This document shows, piece after piece, positions 17,090-24,992 of a DNA stretch of 64,000 bases (position 1 is the stretch's first letter; each line of letters starts with the position of its first letter). The position numbers were made by a program, and so were the translations under genes. Origin of the DNA: Caldifarciminota bacterium (GTDB taxonomy: Bacteria; Hydrothermota; Tepidihabitantia; B3-TA06); NCBI GenBank assembly GCA_016934635.1, contig JAFGSK010000056.1:28360-92359 (forward strand). Direction: 5' to 3'. Below the pieces are notes generated by a model that ran no database searches, was not told the origin of the DNA, and saw only the letters and a list, made by a program, of their open reading frames with translations.

Positions 17090-18460
17090 TCACTTGATTA
17101 GTACAACCTTTTTTGCTGTAGACACATCCGTCATCGGTCGTGTAAAATACACCCCGGGCGTAAAACCCTCGCCCCAAGTAACGATTCCCGACTCAGACGT
17201 TGAGTGGATCTCATCGACCTTGCGGCCCGAGGCGTCGAAGATAAGGGCGTGGAAACCAGATAGATGATCGGAGTACTGAATGTTTATTATGGGTGCAACC
17301 ACGGTTTTAATCTTCCATTTGGTTTTATTTAGGACGAAGGGTTGTTCGTTTACTTCCACTATACCTTGAGAGTTGGTTTTGAGTAAGTAGAGGTTGCTTA
17401 AGTACTGATTCTTTTCGGAATCTAAGTGTAAAATTAGCCCACATATGATAAAATCTCCTTCCTGGGTTTCATTAAAAAAGGCATACCACACCAAATCTTC
17501 AGATTCTCGACGCCAAATAACATCTCCTGTTTCGTCGAATTTCGCTATTCCTTGGCGTCCAGCGACCACGTAGTTGCCGTCTTTAATTTGTTGGATGCAG
17601 TTACCAACATCCCTACCGAATTCCTCGTACGTTCTTATCCAGATTTTGTTGCCCTGGGTATCAGTTTTTAACAGAAGCATGTTTTGCTGGTTCCAGGAAC
17701 CGGAAGAATCTTTTTCTCCGGTGTAACCAGTCACTATAAACCCACCATCAGACGTTTGCTGTACATACATTCCTTCAGTTAACGGCATTGTAGATGAAAA
17801 ATTCTTCTGCCACAAGGTACTACCGTCAGAATCAAGTTTTGACAACCAGAGGTTATATGAAGTTTCTGAACTTGGGTAAGGACGTTTGTAACCTGTAATT
17901 ATATATCCTCCGTCGACCGTCTGCTGCATATTAGTTCCTAAAGTTCCTCCCGATGCTTGGTATGTTCGAGTCCAAAGAGTATCACCGTCTTTGTCAGTTT
18001 TTAATAGTTGTGTGTAACACAAGTCGTATGGATTCCATATAAGAACTATATAGCCTCCGTCCGCCGTTTGATGAATGCAGCGAGCCATCTCGAAGGTGTT
18101 AGAGAAGTAAGAGCGTGACCATATAATTTCTCCGTTTGGATCAGTCTTGAGAAGTGTATGTGGTTTTCCAGTTAATATGTAGCCACCGTCAGAAGTTTGT
18201 TGTACATAATAGGCTAGTCCATTCCCGAATGTTTTTGTCCAAACTGTATCACCATCCTCATTAAATTTCAGAAGCCAAATGTCATCGTTTTCATCGATTT
18301 CAGTCCATCCTGAGACGATATATCCTCCCTCGGATATCTCCTGAACACAAGAAGCTGCATCCATTTGATCTCCGCCTAAGATTCGGAACCATCCCGCTTT
18401 TGTTACCTGCGGAACCGCCGCAAATAATACGATCATAACAAAAACACGGAACTTACCCAT
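17090..18460 (-). CDS. Secreted beta-propeller-type protein with Por-like C-terminal sorting domain
   Basis: About 456 residues. Start chosen at ATG 18458-18460 because GAAGGAG lies just upstream and MGKFRVFVMIVLFAAVPQVTKA is a good signal peptide; the open frame to 18583 has no such support. The body is seven or so repeats of about 45-50 residues with DGGYIVTGYT and LLKTDxDGDTLWTRTY, a beta-propeller-like pattern common in secreted proteins of this group. The C-terminus (ALIFDASGRKVDEI, GVYFTRP, KKVVLIK) resembles a Por-secretion-tail. Probably exported to the surface; ligand unknown. Confidence 0.75.
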   Translation of the reverse strand: MGKFRVFVMIVLFAAVPQVTKAGWFRILGGDQMDAASCVQEISEGGYIVSGWTEIDENDDIWLLKFNEDGDTVWTKTFGNGLAYYVQQTSDGGYILTGKPHTLLKTDPNGEIIWSRSYFSNTFEMARCIHQTADGGYIVLIWNPYDLCYTQLLKTDKDGDTLWTRTYQASGGTLGTNMQQTVDGGYIITGYKRPYPSSETSYNLWLSKLDSDGSTLWQKNFSSTMPLTEGMYVQQTSDGGFIVTGYTGEKDSSGSWNQQNMLLLKTDTQGNKIWIRTYEEFGRDVGNCIQQIKDGNYVVAGRQGIAKFDETGDVIWRRESEDLVWYAFFNETQEGDFIICGLILHLDSEKNQYLSNLYLLKTNSQGIVEVNEQPFVLNKTKWKIKTVVAPIINIQYSDHLSGFHALIFDASGRKVDEIHSTSESGIVTWGEGFTPGVYFTRPMTDVSTAKKVVLIK

Positions 18461-18701
18461 ACTTTTCTCCTTCTCAAGTATGCTAATCTGTTTCTTACCC
18501 CGAGGATGTGCTAAACCTCTTCGAATCGTTTTATAATATAGCACATTCCATGCCAGGTAAGACGAAAAGATAAGATGGAGCAATACGTAACTTAGAATAC
18601 GCCAAGGCTTGTTCTCAAAATAGTAAGTTATACAAAAGTATAATGTCAGTTGAGTGTACGGTTAAGTGTAAAATCGTTCGTGCCTTCTTATGAATACTCT
18701 C

Positions 18702-19538
18702 CTATTTCGCTTCGACCCACCTGAGTCCCGGAACGGTCTGATAGGCGAGTTTCAAAGCGACCCTATCACCGCTGATCCCGGTAACCAGGGCCTTCGCGAA
18801 GTGGTCGCCTACCAGAGAATCTGAGTCCTCGTCGTCCAGGTATAATACGTACGAGGCATCAGATACAAGGATTACAGAATCGACGTATGCGCCCTGGACA
18901 GGCAGTGGCGCGATCTTTATCGATTCGTAGCCCGACGGATCGAGCCTCACTCCTCGCGCCTTCCCTGAGTAGCACTCGCCTGATTTCAGAACAGGTTCCT
19001 GGGTATCCTGATCGAGTGCGAGGTAAAAATCCACCGAGCCAGGATGAGTCGTTACCGAGTAAGCGGAGGCCTTGCCTTTAGAGTCGAACCCGAAGCCTGA
19101 GGGATGAGAGACCGATTCCTGGGTATAAACCTCTAACTCGGATTCGACCGCACCCAGGACTATCTCTTCTTTATCGAGAAACTCACCGCCGGACTTATAC
19201 GCGTCGATTACGATCTTTGCGCAAGGGACGTAGATTGAACAGGTTATCTCCTTGTCGAGGTTGTACGATTCGACCGGAACCGTGTCTAAAACCTCGCCGT
19301 CTCCAGAGATGACGAAGAGTACCTGACCATCCGAGATATAGTCGCCGTAGCAGCCGCCCTCGGCTAGGAATATCCTCGAATCGCTTGTCCAGGCGAGCTT
19401 TACGCCTGCCCCTGGGTTACCGGAGGTGTCGGGGATGACCTCGTATCCGAGATCGATGATAGGATCAATTTCTGCAACCCCAAGAAGGGTTACAGCCGAC
19501 AATGCGGCCAGGATGAGCACTTTTATCAATTTATTCAC
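18702..19538 (-). CDS. Secreted protein, paralogue of the neighbour at 19564-20397
   Basis: 278 residues, GTG start with AGGAGAA upstream. An N-terminal signal peptide (KVLILAALSAVTLLGVAE) is followed by beta-rich sequence. I do not recognise a named family. It shares the plan of the adjacent upstream gene: IDxxxxVxxDxxGNPGxGxKLxW near the N-terminus, HPSGFGF in the middle, and a C-terminal VxLKLAxQTxxGLRWVxxK. The central PSGF/YSV block and the Ig-like spacing suggest one or two fibronectin-III-like domains. Likely periplasmic or surface-exposed. Confidence 0.6.
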   Translation of the reverse strand: MNKLIKVLILAALSAVTLLGVAEIDPIIDLGYEVIPDTSGNPGAGVKLAWTSDSRIFLAEGGCYGDYISDGQVLFVISGDGEVLDTVPVESYNLDKEITCSIYVPCAKIVIDAYKSGGEFLDKEEIVLGAVESELEVYTQESVSHPSGFGFDSKGKASAYSVTTHPGSVDFYLALDQDTQEPVLKSGECYSGKARGVRLDPSGYESIKIAPLPVQGAYVDSVILVSDASYVLYLDDEDSDSLVGDHFAKALVTGISGDRVALKLAYQTVPGLRWVEAK

Positions 19539-19563
19539 TTTCTTCTCCTTTCCTCATTTAGGA

Positions 19564-20397
19564 TCATTTTACGGCAACCCAACGCAGGCCGTTTTCCGTC
19601 TGAAACGCCAGTTTCAAAGTAACCTTGAGGCCGTCGGTGTCTTTGTACGTCACCTGCATCTTACCGAAACGATCATCCAGGGAATAGTTGTCGTTGGTAT
19701 AATCCAGCCAGAGGGAGTACACACTGTCTTCTTCGAGGGGCTGCTGGGTACAGTACTTGCCTGGAGGGGAAGCGATCAGAAGTGAATCGAATAAAACATT
19801 CTCCATCTTCGCCGCAGACCCCTTGGCGTTTATCGAATCCGGGTAACGGTCGCAAGGTGCGGTAAGGATGAAGCCTGAAGCGATCCAGTAGTCTATGTCT
19901 TCCCGGTGGCCTTCGTCACTCATCGAGTAAGTTTGAGCCGAGCCGGATACGGAGAAGCCGAAACCTGAAGGGTGGTCGGGTGAAGGATCGTTGACCGTCC
20001 AGACATTGAGTGTAGGGGTTTCTACAGCCCCAAGGTCGATCATTAACCCTTTACTTTCCTCCACTCCATAAACTGCGGCAATCTCGATCTCAACCCCGGG
20101 AGTGTATACAGTGTATTCGGTTTCCTCGGTCTCGCCGACTCGGACGCCGTCCACGTATACGGCGTAGCGGTCTGGCCCGTCGCCGGTCGGTTTGGAGCAG
20201 CACAGAAAACACCCTTCATCGTCGACATAGGGTTCATCCCAGATTAATTTGATTCCACCTCCCGGATTCCCCTGAGAATCAGCAACGACAATTAAGTCGA
20301 TGTTATTTACGTCTGCGTGACTAAATGACGATGCCGCTGTTCCGAGAAAGAGGGACGCAAAAAGACATAACACGATTACCTTTACCCACGCGGGCAT
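19564..20397 (-). CDS. Secreted protein, paralogue of the neighbour at 18702-19538
   Basis: 277 residues, ATG with GGAGGAAGAT upstream. Signal peptide VIVLCLFASLFLGTAASSFS. It shares GNPGGGIKLIW, HPSGFGFS and the terminal LKLAFQTENGLRWVAVK with the next gene, separated by only 25 nt, so the two arose by tandem duplication and are probably co-transcribed from the promoter at 20425-20452. A local CFLCC cysteine cluster (with DDEG before it) is absent from the paralogue. Function is unknown. Confidence 0.6.
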   Translation of the reverse strand: MPAWVKVIVLCLFASLFLGTAASSFSHADVNNIDLIVVADSQGNPGGGIKLIWDEPYVDDEGCFLCCSKPTGDGPDRYAVYVDGVRVGETEETEYTVYTPGVEIEIAAVYGVEESKGLMIDLGAVETPTLNVWTVNDPSPDHPSGFGFSVSGSAQTYSMSDEGHREDIDYWIASGFILTAPCDRYPDSINAKGSAAKMENVLFDSLLIASPPGKYCTQQPLEEDSVYSLWLDYTNDNYSLDDRFGKMQVTYKDTDGLKVTLKLAFQTENGLRWVAVK

Positions 20398-20424
20398 ATC
20401 TTCCTCCTTTATCGATTCTTGAAG

Positions 20425-20452
20425 ATTATCGTTAAGAAAACCCCTGAGTCAA
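20425..20452 (-). promoter_or_regulatory. Promoter of the paralogous secreted-protein pair
   Basis: Minus strand TTGACT (20452-20447), 16-bp spacer, GATAAT (20430-20425), about 27 nt before the ATG at 20397. Confidence 0.75.
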
Positions 20453-20472
20453 GGTGCTTTTTGCCGTGTGTA

Positions 20473-20494
20473 GAACAGACTCTACAGTCTGTTC
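20473..20494. repeat. Inverted repeat GAACAGACT-CTAC-AGTCTGTTC
   Basis: Perfect 9-bp stem with a 4-nt loop between two divergent promoters. It has no T-run, so it is not an obvious terminator. It matches the short-loop hairpin style seen in other gaps of this window. Confidence 0.7.
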
Positions 20495-20502
20495 CCTTCA
20501 CG

Positions 20503-20531
20503 TTGACATCGTCCGGCTGCTTCGTTATCAT
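20503..20531 (+). promoter_or_regulatory. recF: Promoter of recF-dciA-gyrB
   Basis: TTGACA (20503-20508), 17-bp spacer, TATCAT (20526-20531). It leaves a leader of about 115 nt that contains the 14-bp palindrome at 20617-20647. Confidence 0.75.
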
Positions 20532-20609
20532 CATTTGTTGTGGTAAAAGAAATGTGTAACGCGTTCGGGATTTGAATGAAGTTGATTGACAATCCTAAAA
20601 GGTCTTCAT

Positions 20610-20647
20610 CCGGGGTCCCCGCAGCGTTGCGAAGCAACGCTGCGGGG
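20610..20647 (+). repeat. REP-like palindrome overlapping the recF ribosome binding site
   Basis: Head CCGGGGTCCCC then a perfect 14-bp stem CCCCGCAGCGTTGC with loop GAA (20617-20647). The 3' arm ends GCGGGG and runs into TGA, so GGGGTGA, the best SD for recF ATG 20655, is partly inside the stem. Related units with other stem sequences lie at 12334-12370 and 63211-63243. Confidence 0.8.
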
Positions 20648-20654
20648 TGACAGT

Positions 20655-21704
20655 ATGTGGTTGGCAGAGCTATCCTTATCCGGCTTCCGCAACCTACGAG
20701 AGCAAAACCTTGAGTTCGATCAACGGGCGAACCTTCTATTCGGTCCGAACGGCGGAGGCAAAACCAATCTCCTTGAGGCGATAGCGGTTCTTGCATCAGG
20801 CCGAAGCTTCCGCACAATCCAGGACTCACAGATGCTTGGTTTCGAGGCACCGCATTTCCGCATCGCGGGCAAGGCAAAGAGTCAGACCCACAGGACATAC
20901 AACGCGCGTGTATACTACTCACCTGCCGAGCGCAAGCATTACTTCCTGGATAAGAAGGAGATTAGCAAACGTACACTCTTCTCAGGATGGCTTCCCGTAT
21001 CGGTGTTTCTTTTGGATGACCGCAGAATGATCTCGGGACCGCCTGCACAGCGCAGGGCGTTCCTTGACGACGCGGTGGGTAAGATTTCCCGCACCTATCG
21101 CTTCCTCATGCACGAATTTCACCGGGTGCTTGCTCAGCGCAACGCCCTCCTGAAGCGTAACTCAACCGCAGAAGAGTTCGGGGTCTGGGAGGAACGGATG
21201 GCCGAGCTTGCAGCCGATATCTGGCAGCGACGAGGTGAGTACTGGAAGAAATTTAACTCTCATTTCGTTGAGATGAGCCGCAGGTTTCTGCCGCAAAACG
21301 AGTTGAGGTTGGAGTACCTTCAAAGCGTTACCGCGGATTACCTCACGGCGTTAGAGAGAGGTCGTGAGACGGATCGCAGATTCTCTCATACCAGGCTAGG
21401 ACCACATCGTGACGACTTCAGGATTCTTTTGAATGCAAGACCGCTTCGATCCTTCGGTTCTTACGGACAGCAGCGAATGGCCGCATTGACCCTGGCGCTT
21501 GCCGAGGCTGAAACCGCACTTTCCGCCGGCCGTCAGCCCATATATCTCATGGACGACGTGGCCGCCGAATTAGATAACGTAAATACGAAACTTCTGTTCG
21601 ATCTGGCGAGTGCAAAAGGCCAGCTTTTCTATGCCGCTGCACAGCCTCCTCGGGTAGACGGGAAAAGATTCCATGTCAAAGCGGGAAAGATCAAGCCGGT
21701 TTGA
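20655..21704 (+). CDS. recF: DNA replication and repair protein RecF
   Basis: 350 residues. SMC-like ATPase with Walker A LLFGPNGGGKTNLLEAIAVL, the RecF block SGRSFRT, signature-like YGQQRMAALTLALAEAE and Walker B-like LMDDVAAELD. RecF loads RecA at gapped DNA with RecO and RecR. Start is at MWLAELSLSGFRN; the frame is open to 20586, but those codons translate the palindrome and lack support. It overlaps dciA by 32 nt. This is the usual recF-dciA-gyrB order without dnaA or dnaN in view. Confidence 0.95.
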   Translation: MWLAELSLSGFRNLREQNLEFDQRANLLFGPNGGGKTNLLEAIAVLASGRSFRTIQDSQMLGFEAPHFRIAGKAKSQTHRTYNARVYYSPAERKHYFLDKKEISKRTLFSGWLPVSVFLLDDRRMISGPPAQRRAFLDDAVGKISRTYRFLMHEFHRVLAQRNALLKRNSTAEEFGVWEERMAELAADIWQRRGEYWKKFNSHFVEMSRRFLPQNELRLEYLQSVTADYLTALERGRETDRRFSHTRLGPHRDDFRILLNARPLRSFGSYGQQRMAALTLALAEAETALSAGRQPIYLMDDVAAELDNVNTKLLFDLASAKGQLFYAAAQPPRVDGKRFHVKAGKIKPV

Positions 21705-21996
21705 ACCCCTGGGTGAGGCCGCAGAAGACCTGCTTAATCTGCGGTTCGGCGACAAAATCGCCGAGTATGAAGCGGTCAAGATTTGGCCCGAGGCGGTCGG
21801 AGAAAAAATTGCATCCAGATGTATTGCAATAGGGATAAAATCGGGTATACTTTGGGTTGTGGTTCCTAACCACGTATGGCTCACCGAGATGAAAGCCTTG
21901 AAGAAAAAACTTATTGAAAGAGTCGCCGAGAGACTGGGGAGGAAGGTGGTGAAGGACATCAAGTTTAAAGTAGGAGCAGTAAAGAGGCAGAAATGA
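21673..21996 (+). CDS. dciA: DciA-like (DUF721) protein
   Basis: 107 residues of the DUF721/DciA family, with WPEAVGEKIASRC and LWVVVPNHVWLTEMKALKKK matching the KH-like core. DciA is the ancestral loader-type partner of the replicative helicase DnaB in bacteria without DnaC. It lies between recF and gyrB, overlapping both (32 nt and 4 nt), a widespread arrangement. Confidence 0.85.
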   Translation: MSKRERSSRFEPLGEAAEDLLNLRFGDKIAEYEAVKIWPEAVGEKIASRCIAIGIKSGILWVVVPNHVWLTEMKALKKKLIERVAERLGRKVVKDIKFKVGAVKRQK

Positions 21997-23894
21997 CAGA
22001 GCGCTACGATGCAGCACAAATACAAGTCTTAAAAGGGCTTGAGGGTGTACGCCGCCGTCCTGCAATGTATGTAGGCGATACCGGTGTGCGCGGCCTCCAT
22101 CACCTGGTTGTCGAGATTGTCGATAATTCGATCGACGAGGCTATGGCAGGGGTTTGCAAAAATATCACCGTGACCTTGCTTGATCCCAATAAGGTACGTA
22201 TCGAGGATGACGGCCGGGGTATACCTGTGGACACTCATCCTGAACTGGGTATCTCAGGGCTTGAGGTTGTGATGACCGTACTTCACGCGGGGGCAAAGTT
22301 TTCAGGCAAGGTTTACACTATCTCCGGAGGTCTGCACGGGGTCGGTTCCTCGGTGGTCAACGCCCTTTCCGAGTGGATGGAAGTAGAGGTACACCGAGAT
22401 GGGGATATACATGTGCAGTCGTATAAAAAGGGTGAACCGACCGGACCGATCAAGATTAAGGGAAAAACCAAAAAACAGGGGACAATAACAACCTTCATCC
22501 CTGACCCTGTCATATTCAAGAAAACAACCTTCAATACCGACATCATCGCCACTCGCTTAAGAGAAGTTGCGTACCTTAACCCTGAACTAACGATCAAACT
22601 CGTAGACACGGTCAAGAATACCGAACAGGTTTTCCATTACAAGAAAGGGATCGTGGATTTTCTTTCCTACCTTGATCAGGGGCGTACCAGACTGCACAGG
22701 CCTCTTTATATCAAGGACTCGCGAAACGGGGTAGAGGTGGAAATGGCGATGGAGTATACCGACAGCTTCTCGGAACACATAGTAACCTTCGTGAACATGA
22801 TCAACACCCATGAAGGAGGCACCCACCTGGCCGGGTTTAAGGCCGCATTGACCAAGACCCTTAACGACGGATTGAGAAAATCGAGCATGAATAAGGCCAA
22901 GAAGGAGGTCGATCTTACCGGCGAGGACGTACGTGAAGGGTTAACCGCAGTCGTCTCCATCAAGATGAAGACCCCTCAGTTCGAAGGCCAGACCAAGACC
23001 AAGCTGGGCAACAGCGAGTTACGGGGATTGGTCGAATCCGTGATTTCCGAAGGGCTTTCTGAGAATTTCGATAACCAGCCCAGGATACTTAACCTTATCC
23101 TTCAGAAGGCCACGTCTGCCGCACGTTCACGCGAGGCGGCGCGTAAGGCGCGGGATCTGGAACGCAAAAAAAGCCTTCTCTCATCTGATGCGCTGCCCGG
23201 CAAGCTCGCCGACTGCTCGTCTGATAATCCGGATGAATGTGAACTGTTCATCGTTGAGGGTAACTCTGCAGGCGGATCGGCTAAACAGGGCAGAGACCGT
23301 CGGTTTCAGGCTGTTTTGGCCTTGCGTGGGAAGATATTGAACGTTGAAAAGTCCGGCTTGAACAAGATCCTGGCCAACGAGCAGGTAAAGGCCATAATCG
23401 CCTCGGTAGGTACCGGGTTTGGGGCGGACAGCTTCGACGCCTCAAACGTTCGTTACTCCAAGATAATTATCATGGCGGATGCCGACGTTGACGGTTCACA
23501 CATCCGAACCCTTATTTTGACCCTACTTTACCGCCACATGTACGAACTTATCGAGAACGGACTGGTTTATATAGCTCAGCCCCCCTTATATAAAACGAGA
23601 TACGGCAAGAAAGAATCTTACCTTTTCACCGATGAGGAGTTGGAGACCTATCGCAAGGGTGTTTCAAACAAGAGTCACCTGGAGGTACAGCGCTTCAAAG
23701 GATTGGGGGAGATGAATCCTGAGCAGCTGTGGGAAACCACAATGAATCCCGAGAACCGCATCCTTAAGAAGGTGTCGGTGGCCGATGGAGCTGAAGCAGA
23801 CCGCGTATTTTCAATACTCATGGGAACTGAGGTAGAACCCAGACGAGAATTTATTGAGAAAAATGCCCAGTTCGTCGAGAACCTGGATATTTAA
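21993..23894 (+). CDS. gyrB: DNA gyrase subunit B
   Basis: 633 residues. GHKL ATPase motifs are VDNSIDEAMAG, DDGRGIPV and GLHGVGSSVVNALS; the transducer domain follows; the TOPRIM domain has EGNSAGGSAKQGRDR and the metal motif DADVDGSHIRTLILTLLYRH. The C-terminal RFKGLGEMNPEQLWETTMNP block is intact. It introduces negative supercoils with GyrA (not in window). Length and the absence of insertions fit standard GyrB rather than ParE, though the split is not absolute from sequence alone. Confidence 0.96.
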   Translation: MTERYDAAQIQVLKGLEGVRRRPAMYVGDTGVRGLHHLVVEIVDNSIDEAMAGVCKNITVTLLDPNKVRIEDDGRGIPVDTHPELGISGLEVVMTVLHAGAKFSGKVYTISGGLHGVGSSVVNALSEWMEVEVHRDGDIHVQSYKKGEPTGPIKIKGKTKKQGTITTFIPDPVIFKKTTFNTDIIATRLREVAYLNPELTIKLVDTVKNTEQVFHYKKGIVDFLSYLDQGRTRLHRPLYIKDSRNGVEVEMAMEYTDSFSEHIVTFVNMINTHEGGTHLAGFKAALTKTLNDGLRKSSMNKAKKEVDLTGEDVREGLTAVVSIKMKTPQFEGQTKTKLGNSELRGLVESVISEGLSENFDNQPRILNLILQKATSAARSREAARKARDLERKKSLLSSDALPGKLADCSSDNPDECELFIVEGNSAGGSAKQGRDRRFQAVLALRGKILNVEKSGLNKILANEQVKAIIASVGTGFGADSFDASNVRYSKIIIMADADVDGSHIRTLILTLLYRHMYELIENGLVYIAQPPLYKTRYGKKESYLFTDEELETYRKGVSNKSHLEVQRFKGLGEMNPEQLWETTMNPENRILKKVSVADGAEADRVFSILMGTEVEPRREFIEKNAQFVENLDI

Positions 23895-23908
23895 TACAGG
23901 AGGTTTTT

Positions 23909-24979
23909 TTGAATAGACACCAGATGTTTAAGGAATTGACCGAGGCTTTTGGACCCTCCGGTTACGAAGATGACGTCCGAAAGATAATGATCCGGCACCT
24001 TGAGGCAACGACCGAGGTTTCGACTGACAGGCTTGGATCTGTGGTCGGGTTTCACGAAGGTGACCCTCGGGGCCCGAAGGTGCTTATCGCCGGTCATATG
24101 GACGAGGTGGGTTTCATGGTCAAGCAAGTAACCAAGCAAGGATACATAAATTTTTTACCGGTAGGCGGATGGTGGCCTCAGGTACTTTTGAGCCAGCGAG
24201 TAAAGGTTCGTACGCGCAAGGGTGACTTTGAAGGCATCATAGGATCCAAGCCTCCCCACATGATGAAGGACGAGGAGCGCAAAAAACCGCCTGAGATGGA
24301 TAATCTTTTCATCGACGTTGGTGTGGTAGGAGAAAAGGGTGCAGCTGAGATAGATGCACGTCCGGGCGACCCCATCGTGCCGGTGGGAGACTTCAGTGCG
24401 CTTGAGAACGGGGTTCTGGCCGCAAAGGCCTGGGACAACCGTATAGGCTGCGCCGTAGTTGCCGAGATGGCCGCAGATATAAAAAAGGGACTGAAAACCC
24501 ATCCAAACAGGCTTTACCTCGCTGCGTCGGTGCAGGAAGAGGTGGGATTGAGAGGAGCCAGAACACTTGCAGGGCTGATCGAGCCGGATATAGCGATAGC
24601 GCTCGACGTATCCCTGGCTTACGATATGCCCGGTGGGGATTCAGACGCAGTGGAGAAGTTCGGCAGCGGAGCCGCCATACTCGTTTCGGACTCAACAATG
24701 ATACCTAACATCAAACTCCGTAACTTTGTAATAGATGTCGCCGAGTCAGAAGGCATAAAATATCATCTAACTTCACTTCGCGGCGGTTACGATACAGGAG
24801 CGATACACACCACAAAGATAGGTGTGCCCTCGCTTGCTCTTGGATTGCCCTCCCGTTACATCCATTCCCACGTCTCGGCAATCTACGAGGAAGACTACGT
24901 AGCTCTTCTGGAACTTGTTAAAGCCGTGGTCAAACGTCTGGACGCCGCTAAACTTACTGAAATAGCCAATTTCTCATGA
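23909..24979 (+). CDS. M42-family metallo-aminopeptidase
   Basis: 356 residues, glutamyl aminopeptidase/deblocking-type cytosolic dinuclear metallopeptidase. Metal and catalytic positions appear in AGHMDEVGFMV, AWDNRIGCAVV, VQEEVGLRGA (Glu-Glu pair), LDVSLAYDMPG and LPSRYIHSHVS. These enzymes form large TET-type tetrahedral dodecamers that trim peptides. Start is TTG 23909 with AGGAGG upstream. It lies 14 nt after gyrB and 13 nt before the EF-G-like gene, so it is in the same run. Confidence 0.93.
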   Translation: MNRHQMFKELTEAFGPSGYEDDVRKIMIRHLEATTEVSTDRLGSVVGFHEGDPRGPKVLIAGHMDEVGFMVKQVTKQGYINFLPVGGWWPQVLLSQRVKVRTRKGDFEGIIGSKPPHMMKDEERKKPPEMDNLFIDVGVVGEKGAAEIDARPGDPIVPVGDFSALENGVLAAKAWDNRIGCAVVAEMAADIKKGLKTHPNRLYLAASVQEEVGLRGARTLAGLIEPDIAIALDVSLAYDMPGGDSDAVEKFGSGAAILVSDSTMIPNIKLRNFVIDVAESEGIKYHLTSLRGGYDTGAIHTTKIGVPSLALGLPSRYIHSHVSAIYEEDYVALLELVKAVVKRLDAAKLTEIANFS

Positions 24980-24992
24980 AGGAGGAGATAAC

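Noticed and set aside
18461..18583. 41-residue N-terminal extension of the propeller protein at 17090
   Set aside because: A good SD and signal peptide occur at the internal ATG 18460; the extension has neither.
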